Part shown: piece by piece, positions 13,335-20,933 of the stretch
How the letters are laid out: each line of letters opens with the position of its first letter
How positions within the stretch are numbered: the first letter of the stretch is position 1
Origin: JBFEYJ01 sp041563315
Lineage (GTDB): Bacteria > Pseudomonadota > Gammaproteobacteria > Thiohalomonadales > Thiohalomonadaceae
NCBI GenBank assembly: GCA_041563315.1
Contig: JBFFNE010000043.1
Location: 1-23,473, forward strand
Reading direction: 5' to 3'
Length of the DNA stretch: 23,473 nucleotides
Made by a program: the position numbers and the translations under genes
Notes under the pieces: model-generated
Databases searched by the model: none
What the model was told of the DNA's origin: nothing
What the model saw: only the letters and a program-made list of their open reading frames with translations

Positions 13335-15207
13335 CCTGAAGCAATTCGTAACTGAGTTGGTCTAGCGCCAAAAGACGCTGTTCCATTGCAAGCAGTAACT
13401 CCTCTGGGCCATCGCCTTCGATGCGCCTCACCAAATCATGACGAACTGCGGCCTGGTCGGTGATCAGCCCAATTTGCTGTCCGCCCATAGAGACAAAGGC
13501 CTCAGCATCATCCCCCTTACGCAAGAGTGACTCTCCTAACGCCGCAAATTCCCCATCCAGGCCCAGCAGATCGATAATGGTCGGTAACACATCCAGTTGT
13601 GAACCGACCGCCGTGATCTCCTCGCCGGGAAAAATCTTCGGCGCGTAAATCAGAAACGGGATATGAAAACGCTGATGCATCCCGCTTCCTACCTGAAAGT
13701 GATTGGCGTGGTCCGCGGTAAAGATAAAGATGGTATTGTCGAACCAAGGGGCCTTGCTGGCCTCCGCCATAAACTGTCCCAGACTCCAGTCCGCGTATTT
13801 CAACGCATTGAGGTAACCATTCTCATCATTGGCGTCGTGCGGGCGCACAGTAAACTGTGCTGGCAATTCCGGATAAGGCTCATGGGTAGTGCCGGTGAAA
13901 GCGTAGGCTAAAAATGGCGCCTCGAGGTTGTCCAGTTTATCCTTCATCAGTTGCAGTGTGTCGTAATCCCAACCGAAGACGGCAGCCTCCGGATCCGGAT
14001 AGTCGAGACGCAGCGGAATGTCTTCCATCCCGTAGAAATGCTCAAAGCCGGTTGACGCCGCAATGCCCGAAATCTTGAACGAATCCCGTGCCGACGACTG
14101 GATGAACAGGGTGCTATAACCCTCCTCCCTGACCATGGAACCCAGACGAGAAATACTAGAGACGCCGATGCCTGTATCGATGCGCGGCAGACCTTTCAGT
14201 GCAGGAATACCCGTGAGAGTGGCCTGGATTCCCTCGATGCTGCGCTGACCAGCGGCGTAAAAGCGGGTAAAACGCAGCCCCTCCGCGGCTAACGCATCAA
14301 AGTGGGGGGTCACACCAAATCCCTTGTTGCCAAAACTATCGACATAATCGAAATTCCAGCTTTCCAGCAGCACAAACACCACATTGCGACCATTAGGCTG
14401 ACCATCGTAGCGGTCCAGCATCGGATAGGCGGAATCGAGCAGAGCCTTCTCGCCGTTGACCATCGCCACGGCTTCTTCCTGGGGGAAAAAGTGGTGGTTC
14501 ACCTGCTCCATGTTCAGGGCAAAAACAATGGTGGTGAAGGCGCCATTAAGACTGAGATTGCCATAGGGGGCATCTCCGTTGCCGTACGCATCGATGATCT
14601 CAATGACCTTGCCAGTCACCCCGCCCCGCCCGATCACCGCTAGCAGAAAGAGCAGGGCAATATATTTCAAAGGACGGTAATTGCTCGGTGCCAGTGGAAT
14701 TCGCAGGATACGCCGCCACCACCAGGCGAGGCCGGCAGCGAAGAGCATGAACGCTATTACGGCCCCAAGCTGGGTCTTAAGTCCAAACTCAACGAGAAAA
14801 GCAAGATCGTTTTTCAGCAGGATCAGTTCATACGACACGTGACGTTGAACATGCTCGTAGTAGATGATGTCGCCGACCAGCAGTAACAGCAGGGCAAGTG
14901 TCACCAGATAGAGGGACCAGGCAAAGCCATCGAACCAGATACGCCGGTCGAACCAGCGCAGCGGCAACCACATCAGCAGTAAAGGCAGTATGAAAAGCCG
15001 TGCGACCACTGCCCCGTCGAAACGCAGCCCATTGGCGAAGGCCTGCAGTAGCGCTCCGCCGCCCAAGGTATCGAAATGCTGCGGGTATTTCAGCCACAGC
15101 ACTAGCCTGCCCAGAGTAAACAGGGCCATGGCAATGGCCAAAAAGAGCAGGCCCTTCTGAAAACGGCTCAAAGTCAGGCGGTTCTCCACAAATTCATTAC
15201 CCTTCAC
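13315..15207 (-). CDS. LTA synthase family membrane sulfatase-fold enzyme
   Basis: About 630 aa, with five N-terminal membrane helices in residues 17-200 followed by a periplasmic alkaline-phosphatase/sulfatase-fold domain. Metal and catalytic residues are visible: E282 in FVLLESWNFDYVD, the nucleophile in AAGQRSIEGI (Ser323), D499-H500 in FTADHANH, and H511 or H515 in GMHQRFHIPF. In LtaS and OpgB the nucleophile is Thr; here it is Ser. Gram-negative relatives transfer phosphoglycerol or similar groups to periplasmic glucans or envelope glycans. The start is uncertain: GTG at 15207, or GTG at 15189, which has AAGGG upstream. The donor and acceptor cannot be read from the sequence. Confidence 0.85.
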   Translation of the reverse strand: MKGNEFVENRLTLSRFQKGLLFLAIAMALFTLGRLVLWLKYPQHFDTLGGGALLQAFANGLRFDGAVVARLFILPLLLMWLPLRWFDRRIWFDGFAWSLYLVTLALLLLLVGDIIYYEHVQRHVSYELILLKNDLAFLVEFGLKTQLGAVIAFMLFAAGLAWWWRRILRIPLAPSNYRPLKYIALLFLLAVIGRGGVTGKVIEIIDAYGNGDAPYGNLSLNGAFTTIVFALNMEQVNHHFFPQEEAVAMVNGEKALLDSAYPMLDRYDGQPNGRNVVFVLLESWNFDYVDSFGNKGFGVTPHFDALAAEGLRFTRFYAAGQRSIEGIQATLTGIPALKGLPRIDTGIGVSSISRLGSMVREEGYSTLFIQSSARDSFKISGIAASTGFEHFYGMEDIPLRLDYPDPEAAVFGWDYDTLQLMKDKLDNLEAPFLAYAFTGTTHEPYPELPAQFTVRPHDANDENGYLNALKYADWSLGQFMAEASKAPWFDNTIFIFTADHANHFQVGSGMHQRFHIPFLIYAPKIFPGEEITAVGSQLDVLPTIIDLLGLDGEFAALGESLLRKGDDAEAFVSMGGQQIGLITDQAAVRHDLVRRIEGDGPEELLLAMEQRLLALDQLSYELLQANRWAR

Positions 15208-15408
15208 GGTATATCTATTGCCATCAGTTAACTGCCCGTACTCAGGCCCGTGCGAGCCCCCAAGCTCTTCGAAGGGACGAATTCAAGACAGGGTTTGCCG
15301 CCCCGGATTTCCGCCATAGTTTCCGCCCGATGTCGCAGTGTCTGTCTCTTGAGTCATAGGCTTTCCGGGCACGGGGCATCTGGAATAGCACGGCGTGTAG
15401 GAACAATC

Positions 15409-15975
15409 TCAGGTTTTCGGCAAGGTGACCCCAACTTGCCCTTGATACTTGCCACCGCGATCGCGATAGGAAGTTTCACACATCTCATCGGACTCAAAAA
15501 ACAGCATCTGCGCGACGCCCTCGTTAGCGTAGATCTTTGCAGGCAGCGGTGTGGTATTGGAAAACTCAAGGGTCACATGCCCCTCCCACTCCGGTTCAAG
15601 CGGGGTAACATTAACGATGATACCGCAACGGGCATAGGTCGATTTGCCGAGGCAAACCGTCAGGACACTGCGGGGGATGCGGAAGAATTCGACCGTGCGC
15701 GCCAAGGCAAAGGAGTTGGGCGGGATGATGCAGACATCAGACTTGACGTCGACAAAGCTGTTCTCGTCAAAGGCCTTGGGGTCGACAATAGCCGAATTGA
15801 TATTGGTAAATATCTTGAACTCATCAGCACAACGCACATCATAGCCGTAGCTGGAGGTGCCATAAGAGACGATGCGTTCACCATTGACGTGCCGAACCTG
15901 ACCTGCCTCAAACGGCTCGATCATCCCTTCCTGCTCCGCCATACGGCGGATCCACTTGTCCGATTTAATACTCAT
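15409..15975 (-). CDS. dcd: dCTP deaminase
   Basis: The 188-aa enzyme converts dCTP to dUTP, feeding dTMP synthesis through Dut. Family residues are conserved: GKSTYARCG (110-118) for phosphate binding and TPLEPEWEGHVTLEFSN with the catalytic Glu137 (equivalent to E138 of E. coli Dcd). The C-terminus GGKYQGQVGVTLPKT closes over the nucleotide. The N-terminus MSIKSDKWIRRMA is a common variant that differs from E. coli. The ATG has no obvious ribosome site. It lies downstream of mrp on the same strand, separated by 168 bp that include an inverted repeat. The segment 15208-15408 beyond it shows no gene or clear terminator. Confidence 0.96.
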   Translation of the reverse strand: MSIKSDKWIRRMAEQEGMIEPFEAGQVRHVNGERIVSYGTSSYGYDVRCADEFKIFTNINSAIVDPKAFDENSFVDVKSDVCIIPPNSFALARTVEFFRIPRSVLTVCLGKSTYARCGIIVNVTPLEPEWEGHVTLEFSNTTPLPAKIYANEGVAQMLFFESDEMCETSYRDRGGKYQGQVGVTLPKT

Positions 15976-16019
15976 TATGAAGTCAGATATGAGAGAAAGG
16001 AGGAAAGATACTAAAGATC

Positions 16020-16137
16020 AGATACGAGAGGCAAGAGGCAAGAGACGAGGGTTGGGGTGAACTGCGCGCACGATTTAGACAAACCGCGAGCGCAGCAAAC
16101 ACCTCCCCTCGTCTCTTTCCCCTCGAATCTCGTCTCT
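16020..16137. repeat. Long inverted repeat between mrp and dcd
   Basis: Two 32-bp arms (16020-16051 and 16106-16137) match at 26 of 32 positions when one is reversed and complemented. The inner 12 bp (AAGAGACGAGGG / CCCTCGTCTCTT) are perfect. The loop is 54 bp. The arms consist of GAGAGGC/GAGACGAG-like units, and the sequence just left of the element (15985-16019) has similar purine-rich text. It resembles a small dispersed hairpin element. It may attenuate transcription from mrp into dcd. Confidence 0.6.
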
Positions 16138-16143
16138 GCGTTA

Positions 16144-17238
16144 TCAGTCGTTGGAGATAACGATTTTCGGGAACTTGGCGCTGTAATCCTTCGCTTTCTG
16201 TGACAGCTTGGCAGTGGTACGACGGGCAATTTCCCGGTAGATCTGCGCGATGCGTCCATCCGGCTCTGCCGCCACAGTAGGCTTGCCGGCATCAACCTCT
16301 TCACGGATGGTGATGTCCAGCGGCAGCGCGCCGAGGAAATTGACATTGTACTCTTCGGCCATCCTTTGACCGCCACCCTCACCGAAGATGTGTTCTTCGT
16401 GACCGCACTTGGAACAGATGTGGATGGACATGTTCTCCACTACGCCAAGTACCGGCACCTCCACCTTTTCGAACATCTTGTATGCCTTGCGCGCATCCAG
16501 CAGGGCGATGTCCTGGGGAGTGGTGACAATAACCGCACCGGATACAGGCACCTTCTGCGCCAGCGTCAGCTGGGTATCACCGGTGCCCGGGGGCAGGTCG
16601 ATAATCAGGTAATCGACTTCGCGCCAGTTGGTGTCGTTGAGTAGCTGCTCCAGCGCCTGGGTAACCATCGGGCCACGCCAGATCATCGGGGTATCCTCAT
16701 CGATGAGGTAGCCGATAGACATGGACTGAATGCCGTAATTGACGATAGGCTCCAGGGTCTTGCCGTCGGGGGAGTCCGGCTTCTTGTCGGAGAGACCAAG
16801 CATGCGCGGCTGGCTAGGGCCGTAGATGTCCGCATCCAGAATGCCAACGGTGGCACCTTCTGCCGCGAGAGCCAACGCGAGATTGACGGAGGTGGTGGAC
16901 TTGCCCACACCGCCCTTGCCGGAGGCTACGGCAATGATATTTTTCACACCTTTGATGTGATTAACGCCCTTCTGTGCCGCGTGGGAGACGATACTGCTGC
17001 TCACATCGACTTCGGCGCTGGCAACGCCATCGACCGCTTCGATGATCTCTTTCAGCTTGGACGACAACTCGGCAAAGTAACCGGCAGCGGGAAAACCGAG
17101 GGCGATGTGCACCTTAACCTTGTTGCCGTCGATCGCGATGTCTTTGACGCTACTGGCAGAGACCAGGTCCTTTTCCAGATACGGGTCAATGTACTCCTTG
17201 ATCGCCGCTTCGATTTGGGGCTGTGACACGTTTGACAT
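16144..17238 (-). CDS. apbC: Iron-sulfur cluster carrier ATPase Mrp/ApbC
   Basis: The 364-aa cytoplasmic P-loop NTPase binds and transfers [4Fe-4S] clusters as a dimer. Residues about 5-85 form the FeS_assembly_P/MIP18-like domain. The deviant Walker A GKGGVGKS is at 107-114, followed by ILDADIYGPSQPRMLG. The bridging CxxC is C275-SK-C278. Length and order are standard for the family. AGGAG lies 6 nt before the ATG. It is divergent from metG, a classic gammaproteobacterial arrangement, and is probably cotranscribed with dcd. Its proximity to the rsx genes is suggestive because Rsx subunits carry several Fe-S clusters. Confidence 0.96.
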   Translation of the reverse strand: MSNVSQPQIEAAIKEYIDPYLEKDLVSASSVKDIAIDGNKVKVHIALGFPAAGYFAELSSKLKEIIEAVDGVASAEVDVSSSIVSHAAQKGVNHIKGVKNIIAVASGKGGVGKSTTSVNLALALAAEGATVGILDADIYGPSQPRMLGLSDKKPDSPDGKTLEPIVNYGIQSMSIGYLIDEDTPMIWRGPMVTQALEQLLNDTNWREVDYLIIDLPPGTGDTQLTLAQKVPVSGAVIVTTPQDIALLDARKAYKMFEKVEVPVLGVVENMSIHICSKCGHEEHIFGEGGGQRMAEEYNVNFLGALPLDITIREEVDAGKPTVAAEPDGRIAQIYREIARRTTAKLSQKAKDYSAKFPKIVISND

Positions 17239-17322
17239 CTTGTACTCCTGATAGATACCGGCGCCAGCACGAATGTTCGTCTGCGCGCCCGGCGGCTAAA
17301 TGCCTGACAATTCTAATCGGCT

Positions 17323-17351
17323 ATTATCACCAAACACATCTTGAGTGACAA
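17323..17351 (-). promoter_or_regulatory. Sigma70 promoter of mrp
   Basis: On the minus strand, TTGTCA (-35, at 17346-17351) and GATAAT (-10, at 17323-17328) are 17 bp apart, and each matches consensus at 5 of 6 positions. The leader would be about 78 nt. The rest of 17239-17480 holds an ACCAAGT/ACTTGGT inverted repeat but no gene. No clear metG promoter was recognised. Confidence 0.6.
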
Positions 17352-17480
17352 CGTAAACCCGATAGCATACCAAGTTCCTAAGGATAACCCTACCCTTCGC
17401 CAGTCTGTCGCTGGCAGGAATACCCCATACTTGGTACTGTATGCCGACTTTTTCAAGGCAATCACCTAAAACGAACGAAC

Positions 17481-19526
17481 ATGGCCGAGACACGACGTAA
17501 AATACTGGTAACCAGCGCCCTCCCCTATGCCAATGGTCCCATCCACCTGGGTCACCTGGTCGAATATATCCAGACCGATATCTGGAGTCGCTTCCAGAAG
17601 ATGCGCGGCCATGACTGCCGCTACGTTTGCGCCGACGATGCGCATGGGACACCGATCATGCTGCGTGCGCAGAACGAGGGGGTCGAACCGGAGGCGCTCA
17701 TCGCCCGCATTGCCCGCGAACACCAGGCGGATTTTGCCGATTTCCATATCGGCTTCGATAACTACCACAGCACCCACTCCGAAGAGAATCGAGAGCTGGC
17801 CTCACTGATCTACCAACGCCTGCGCGACAACGGCCACATCGATCGCCGAACCATCACCCAGGCCTATGATCCGGAAAAGGCGATGTTTTTACCGGACCGC
17901 TTCATCAAGGGCACCTGCCCCAAATGCGGCGCCGAGGACCAGTACGGCGACTCCTGCGAGAAGTGCGGCGCCACCTATAGCCCCACGGAGCTGAAAAACC
18001 CGGTCTCGGCCATCTCCGGCGCCACCCCCATCGAGAAGGAGTCCGAACACTACTTCTTCAAGCTCGGCGACTTCGAGGGCATGCTGCAGTACTGGATCAA
18101 GGGTGAGCACCTGCAGAGCGAGATCGCCCACAAGCTGAAAGAGTGGTTCGATGCCGGCCTGCAGGACTGGGACATCTCCCGCGACGCCCCCTACTTCGGC
18201 TTCGAGATCCCCGATGCGCCGGGCAAGTTCTTCTACGTCTGGCTCGATGCGCCCATCGGCTACATGGCCAGTTTCAAGAACCTCTGCGACAAGACCGAGG
18301 GGCTGGAGTTCGACGACTACTGGAGCAAGGAGAGCAAGGCCGAACTGTACCACTTCATCGGCAAGGACATCGCCTACTTCCACACCCTGTTCTGGCCGGC
18401 GATGCTCACCGGCAGCGGCTTCCGTACCCCCAATGCGGTCTATTGCCACGGCTTCCTGACTGTCAACGGGCACAAAATGTCCAAGTCGCGTGGCACTTTC
18501 ATCATGGCCCGCACCTACCTGGATCACCTGGACCCGGAATACCTGCGCTACTACTTTGCCGCCAAGCTCGGCAACGGCATTGACGATATCGACCTGAGCC
18601 TCGAGGACTTCCAGCAGCGGGTCAACTCGGACCTGGTCGGCAAGGTGGTCAACATCGCCAGTCGCTGTGCCGGCTTTATCAACAAGCGCTTCGAGGGCAA
18701 GCTGGCCGGCGATCTTGCCGAGCCGGATCTCCACTTCGAATTCGTCAAAACGGGCGAGCAGATCGCCGAACTGTACGAGAAGCGGGAATTCGGCCACGCC
18801 ATGCGCACCATCATGCACCTGGCGGATCGCGCCAATCAGTACATCGATGAGAAAAAGCCCTGGGTGCTGGCCAAGGAGGAAGGCAAGGAACAGGAGGTGC
18901 AGGATATCTGTACCATGGGCATTAACCTGTTCAATGTGCTTATCGCCTACCTCAAGCCGGTGCTACCGGCTACCGCAGAGAAGGCCGAGGCCTTCCTGCG
19001 CATCAAGCCGCTCACCTGGCACAACTATTCGGTTCCGCTTGTCGGCCATACCGTCGATAAATTCACCCCATTGATGACGCGCATCGAGCAGGAGAAGCTT
19101 GACGCCATTCTTAAGGATTCCAAACAGAACATGACGCCGACGACAAACGCACCTGCCAAGGCGGAATCCACCGCCCATCTAGCCAAGGATCCCATCAGCG
19201 AGACCATTGCCTATGAGGACTTCGCCAAGATCGATCTGCGTATCGCCCGCATCATCAAGGCCGAACATGTCGAAGGCGCCGACAAACTGCTGCAGCTCAC
19301 CCTCGATCTGGGTGGAGAGACCCGCAATGTCTTTGCCGGCATCAAGTCGGCCTACGCGCCAGAACAGCTCGAAGGTCGTCTCACGGTGATGGTGGCCAAC
19401 CTCGCACCACGCAAGATGCGCTTCGGCCTCTCCGAGGGAATGGTTCTCGCTGCCGGCCCCGGCGGCAAGGATCTGTTTATCCTCGGTCCGGACGACGGAG
19501 CCGAGCCGGGGATGCGGGTCAAGTAA
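17481..19526 (+). CDS. metG: Methionyl-tRNA synthetase
   Basis: The 681-aa class I aminoacyl-tRNA synthetase charges tRNA-Met. The signature HLGH is at residues 22-25 and HKMSKSRG at about 330-337. A zinc knuckle with CPKC...CEKC is around 145-162. A linker rich in Thr, Ala and Lys (about 550-575) leads to the C-terminal tRNA-binding/dimerisation domain (EMAP-II/Trbp111-like), for example DFAKIDLRIARIIKAEHV and PRKMRFGLSEGM. The full length is typical of the long bacterial MetRS form. The ribosome site is weak. GC content is visibly higher in the central part (about 17900-18700) than in the flanking genes, consistent with strong codon bias. Confidence 0.97.
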   Translation: MAETRRKILVTSALPYANGPIHLGHLVEYIQTDIWSRFQKMRGHDCRYVCADDAHGTPIMLRAQNEGVEPEALIARIAREHQADFADFHIGFDNYHSTHSEENRELASLIYQRLRDNGHIDRRTITQAYDPEKAMFLPDRFIKGTCPKCGAEDQYGDSCEKCGATYSPTELKNPVSAISGATPIEKESEHYFFKLGDFEGMLQYWIKGEHLQSEIAHKLKEWFDAGLQDWDISRDAPYFGFEIPDAPGKFFYVWLDAPIGYMASFKNLCDKTEGLEFDDYWSKESKAELYHFIGKDIAYFHTLFWPAMLTGSGFRTPNAVYCHGFLTVNGHKMSKSRGTFIMARTYLDHLDPEYLRYYFAAKLGNGIDDIDLSLEDFQQRVNSDLVGKVVNIASRCAGFINKRFEGKLAGDLAEPDLHFEFVKTGEQIAELYEKREFGHAMRTIMHLADRANQYIDEKKPWVLAKEEGKEQEVQDICTMGINLFNVLIAYLKPVLPATAEKAEAFLRIKPLTWHNYSVPLVGHTVDKFTPLMTRIEQEKLDAILKDSKQNMTPTTNAPAKAESTAHLAKDPISETIAYEDFAKIDLRIARIIKAEHVEGADKLLQLTLDLGGETRNVFAGIKSAYAPEQLEGRLTVMVANLAPRKMRFGLSEGMVLAAGPGGKDLFILGPDDGAEPGMRVK

Positions 19527-19561
19527 AGGCCTGATGGCCACAGATACTCGGGAGGGGAATT

Positions 19562-19614
19562 TGTAGGAGCCGAGTCCTCTCGGCGAATCTTCGCCCAGGA
19601 GACTGGGCTCCTAC
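19562..19614. repeat. REP-like hairpin between metG and rsxA
   Basis: Outer arms GTAGGAGC (19563-19570) and GCTCCTAC (19607-19614) are perfect. The inner arms continue with mismatches to GGCGAA-TC-TTCGCC, giving about 25-bp arms. This is the general form of REP sequences (GTAGGAGC...GCTCCTAC) found in many gammaproteobacteria. The remaining sequence to 19806 has no gene. A perfect TTGACA at 19757-19762 lacks a matching -10. Confidence 0.7.
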
Positions 19615-19806
19615 GGATGACACCCCGTGCAATTCCGCGGCCATTCACCTGAAAATCCGCATCATTACCATTAGCCCGTGCTTATCCAGGGGTTTTTATT
19701 GTAAAATCCGTCGGCACATCCTTGGCAATGTCCACAGAATCTGTCGTCTTGTAGTTTTGACAGCGGACGGTAGACTTAGAAGTCCGAGTAATTTATTAGG
19801 TTATCC

Positions 19807-20388
19807 ATGACCGAATACGCCCTGATCCTTGTCAGCACGGTGCTGGTGAACAACTTCGTCCTGGTGAAGTTCCTGGGACTGTGTCCGTTCATGGGCGTTT
19901 CGCGCAAGCTTGAAACCGCCACGGGCATGGGGTTGGCTACCACCTTCGTGCTCACCCTTTCAGCTGTGGCCTCTTATCTGGTCAATGAATACCTGCTGGC
20001 CCCCCTCGGGCTGGAGTACCTTCGCACCATCGCCTTTATCCTGGTGATCGCGGTTGTCGTGCAGTTCACCGAAATGGTGGTGCACAAGACCTCCCCCCTG
20101 CTCTACCAGGTACTGGGGATCTTTCTGCCACTGATTACCACCAACTGTGCGGTGTTGGGCGTAGCTCTGCTCAATACCCAGGCGCAGCACGGCTTTATCG
20201 AATCCGCCGTTTACGGCTTCGGTGCCGCCGCCGGGTTCTCCCTGGTGCTCGTACTGTTCGCCGCCATGCGTGAGCGGATCACCGTGGCGGACGTGCCGGT
20301 CATCTTCCGCGGCCCCGCCATCGCCCTGATCACCGCCGGGCTGATGTCGATGGCCTTTATGGGCTTTTCCGGGTTGGTTAAAGGCTGA
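19807..20388 (+). CDS. rsxA: Rsx/Rnf electron transport complex subunit A
   Basis: The 193-aa polytopic inner-membrane protein has six helices and is homologous to RnfA and NqrE. It forms part of the ion-translocating core of the Rnf/Rsx complex, which couples electron transfer between ferredoxin and NAD to ion movement, or reduces SoxR in enteric bacteria. Typical text includes VLVNNFVLVKFLGLCPFMGVS near the start, with the conserved Cys of the membrane Fe-S site, and PLITTNCAVLGVALL in the second half. The TGA stop overlaps the rsxB start by one base (TGATG). Confidence 0.95.
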   Translation: MTEYALILVSTVLVNNFVLVKFLGLCPFMGVSRKLETATGMGLATTFVLTLSAVASYLVNEYLLAPLGLEYLRTIAFILVIAVVVQFTEMVVHKTSPLLYQVLGIFLPLITTNCAVLGVALLNTQAQHGFIESAVYGFGAAAGFSLVLVLFAAMRERITVADVPVIFRGPAIALITAGLMSMAFMGFSGLVKG

Positions 20389-20933
20389 TGTTGAGCGCGA
20401 TCCTCGCCCTCACGGCACTGGCCGTGGTTTTTGGCCTGTTGCTGGGCTTCGCCTCGGTCCGCTTCCGGGTAGAGAGCGATCCCATTGTCGACAAGGTGGA
20501 CTCGATCCTGCCCCAGACCCAGTGTGGTCAATGCGGTTTTGCCGGCTGCCGACCTTACGCCGAGGCCATCGCCAGCGGCGAGGCCGATATTAACCGCTGC
20601 CCGCCGGGAGGCGAGACGGTGATCCTGGCCCTGGCCGACCTGCTCGGCGTCGATCCCAAGCCGCTGGACGAGGAGGTGGGGGAGGAAAAGACCAAAATGG
20701 TCGCTTTCATCGACGAGCCCATCTGCATCGGCTGCACCCTCTGTCTGCAGGCCTGCCCGGTGGACGCCATCAGCGGGGCGGCCAAACAGATGCATACCAT
20801 TATCGAAAGCGAATGCACCGGCTGTGAGCTGTGTGTCGACCCCTGTCCGGTAGACTGTATCTATATGATTCCGGTCAAGGAAAGCCCCAACACCTGGAAG
20901 TGGCCCTTCCCGGAGAAGGAGGAAAAGTCATGA
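20388..20933 (+). CDS. rsxB: Rsx/Rnf electron transport complex subunit B
   Basis: The 181-aa Fe-S protein is held to the membrane by an N-terminal helix (residues 2-21). A four-cysteine cluster site follows (CGQCGFAGC...CPPGG), then two ferredoxin-type [4Fe-4S] motifs: CIGCTLCLQACPVDAI and CTGCELCVDPCPVDCI. It accepts or donates electrons with ferredoxin and passes them along the complex. It starts in the rsxA stop codon, and its TGA overlaps the rsxC ATG as ATGA, so translation is coupled. Confidence 0.95.
   Translation: MLSAILALTALAVVFGLLLGFASVRFRVESDPIVDKVDSILPQTQCGQCGFAGCRPYAEAIASGEADINRCPPGGETVILALADLLGVDPKPLDEEVGEEKTKMVAFIDEPICIGCTLCLQACPVDAISGAAKQMHTIIESECTGCELCVDPCPVDCIYMIPVKESPNTWKWPFPEKEEKS

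Noticed and set aside
15250..16014. 254-aa plus-strand ORF antisense to dcd
   Set aside because: Most of it is the complement of dcd, a well-supported gene. Its non-overlapping first part has no ribosome site or recognisable motif.
17367..17440. ACCAAGT/ACTTGGT inverted repeat between mrp and metG as an operator
   Set aside because: The arms are 7 bp and more than 50 bp apart; this is likely by chance at this length.
17889..18818. 309-aa minus-strand ORF inside metG
   Set aside because: It is a shadow of a high-GC, strongly codon-biased gene. Its Val/Glu/Leu-rich composition and lack of motifs fit an antisense frame.
19757..19806. Perfect TTGACA as an rsxA promoter
   Set aside because: No acceptable -10 hexamer occurs at 15-19 bp spacing, so it was not called.
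20831..20929. 33-residue N-terminal extension of RsxC
   Set aside because: It lies within rsxB, while ATG 20930 has a strong ribosome site and the usual ATGA overlap.
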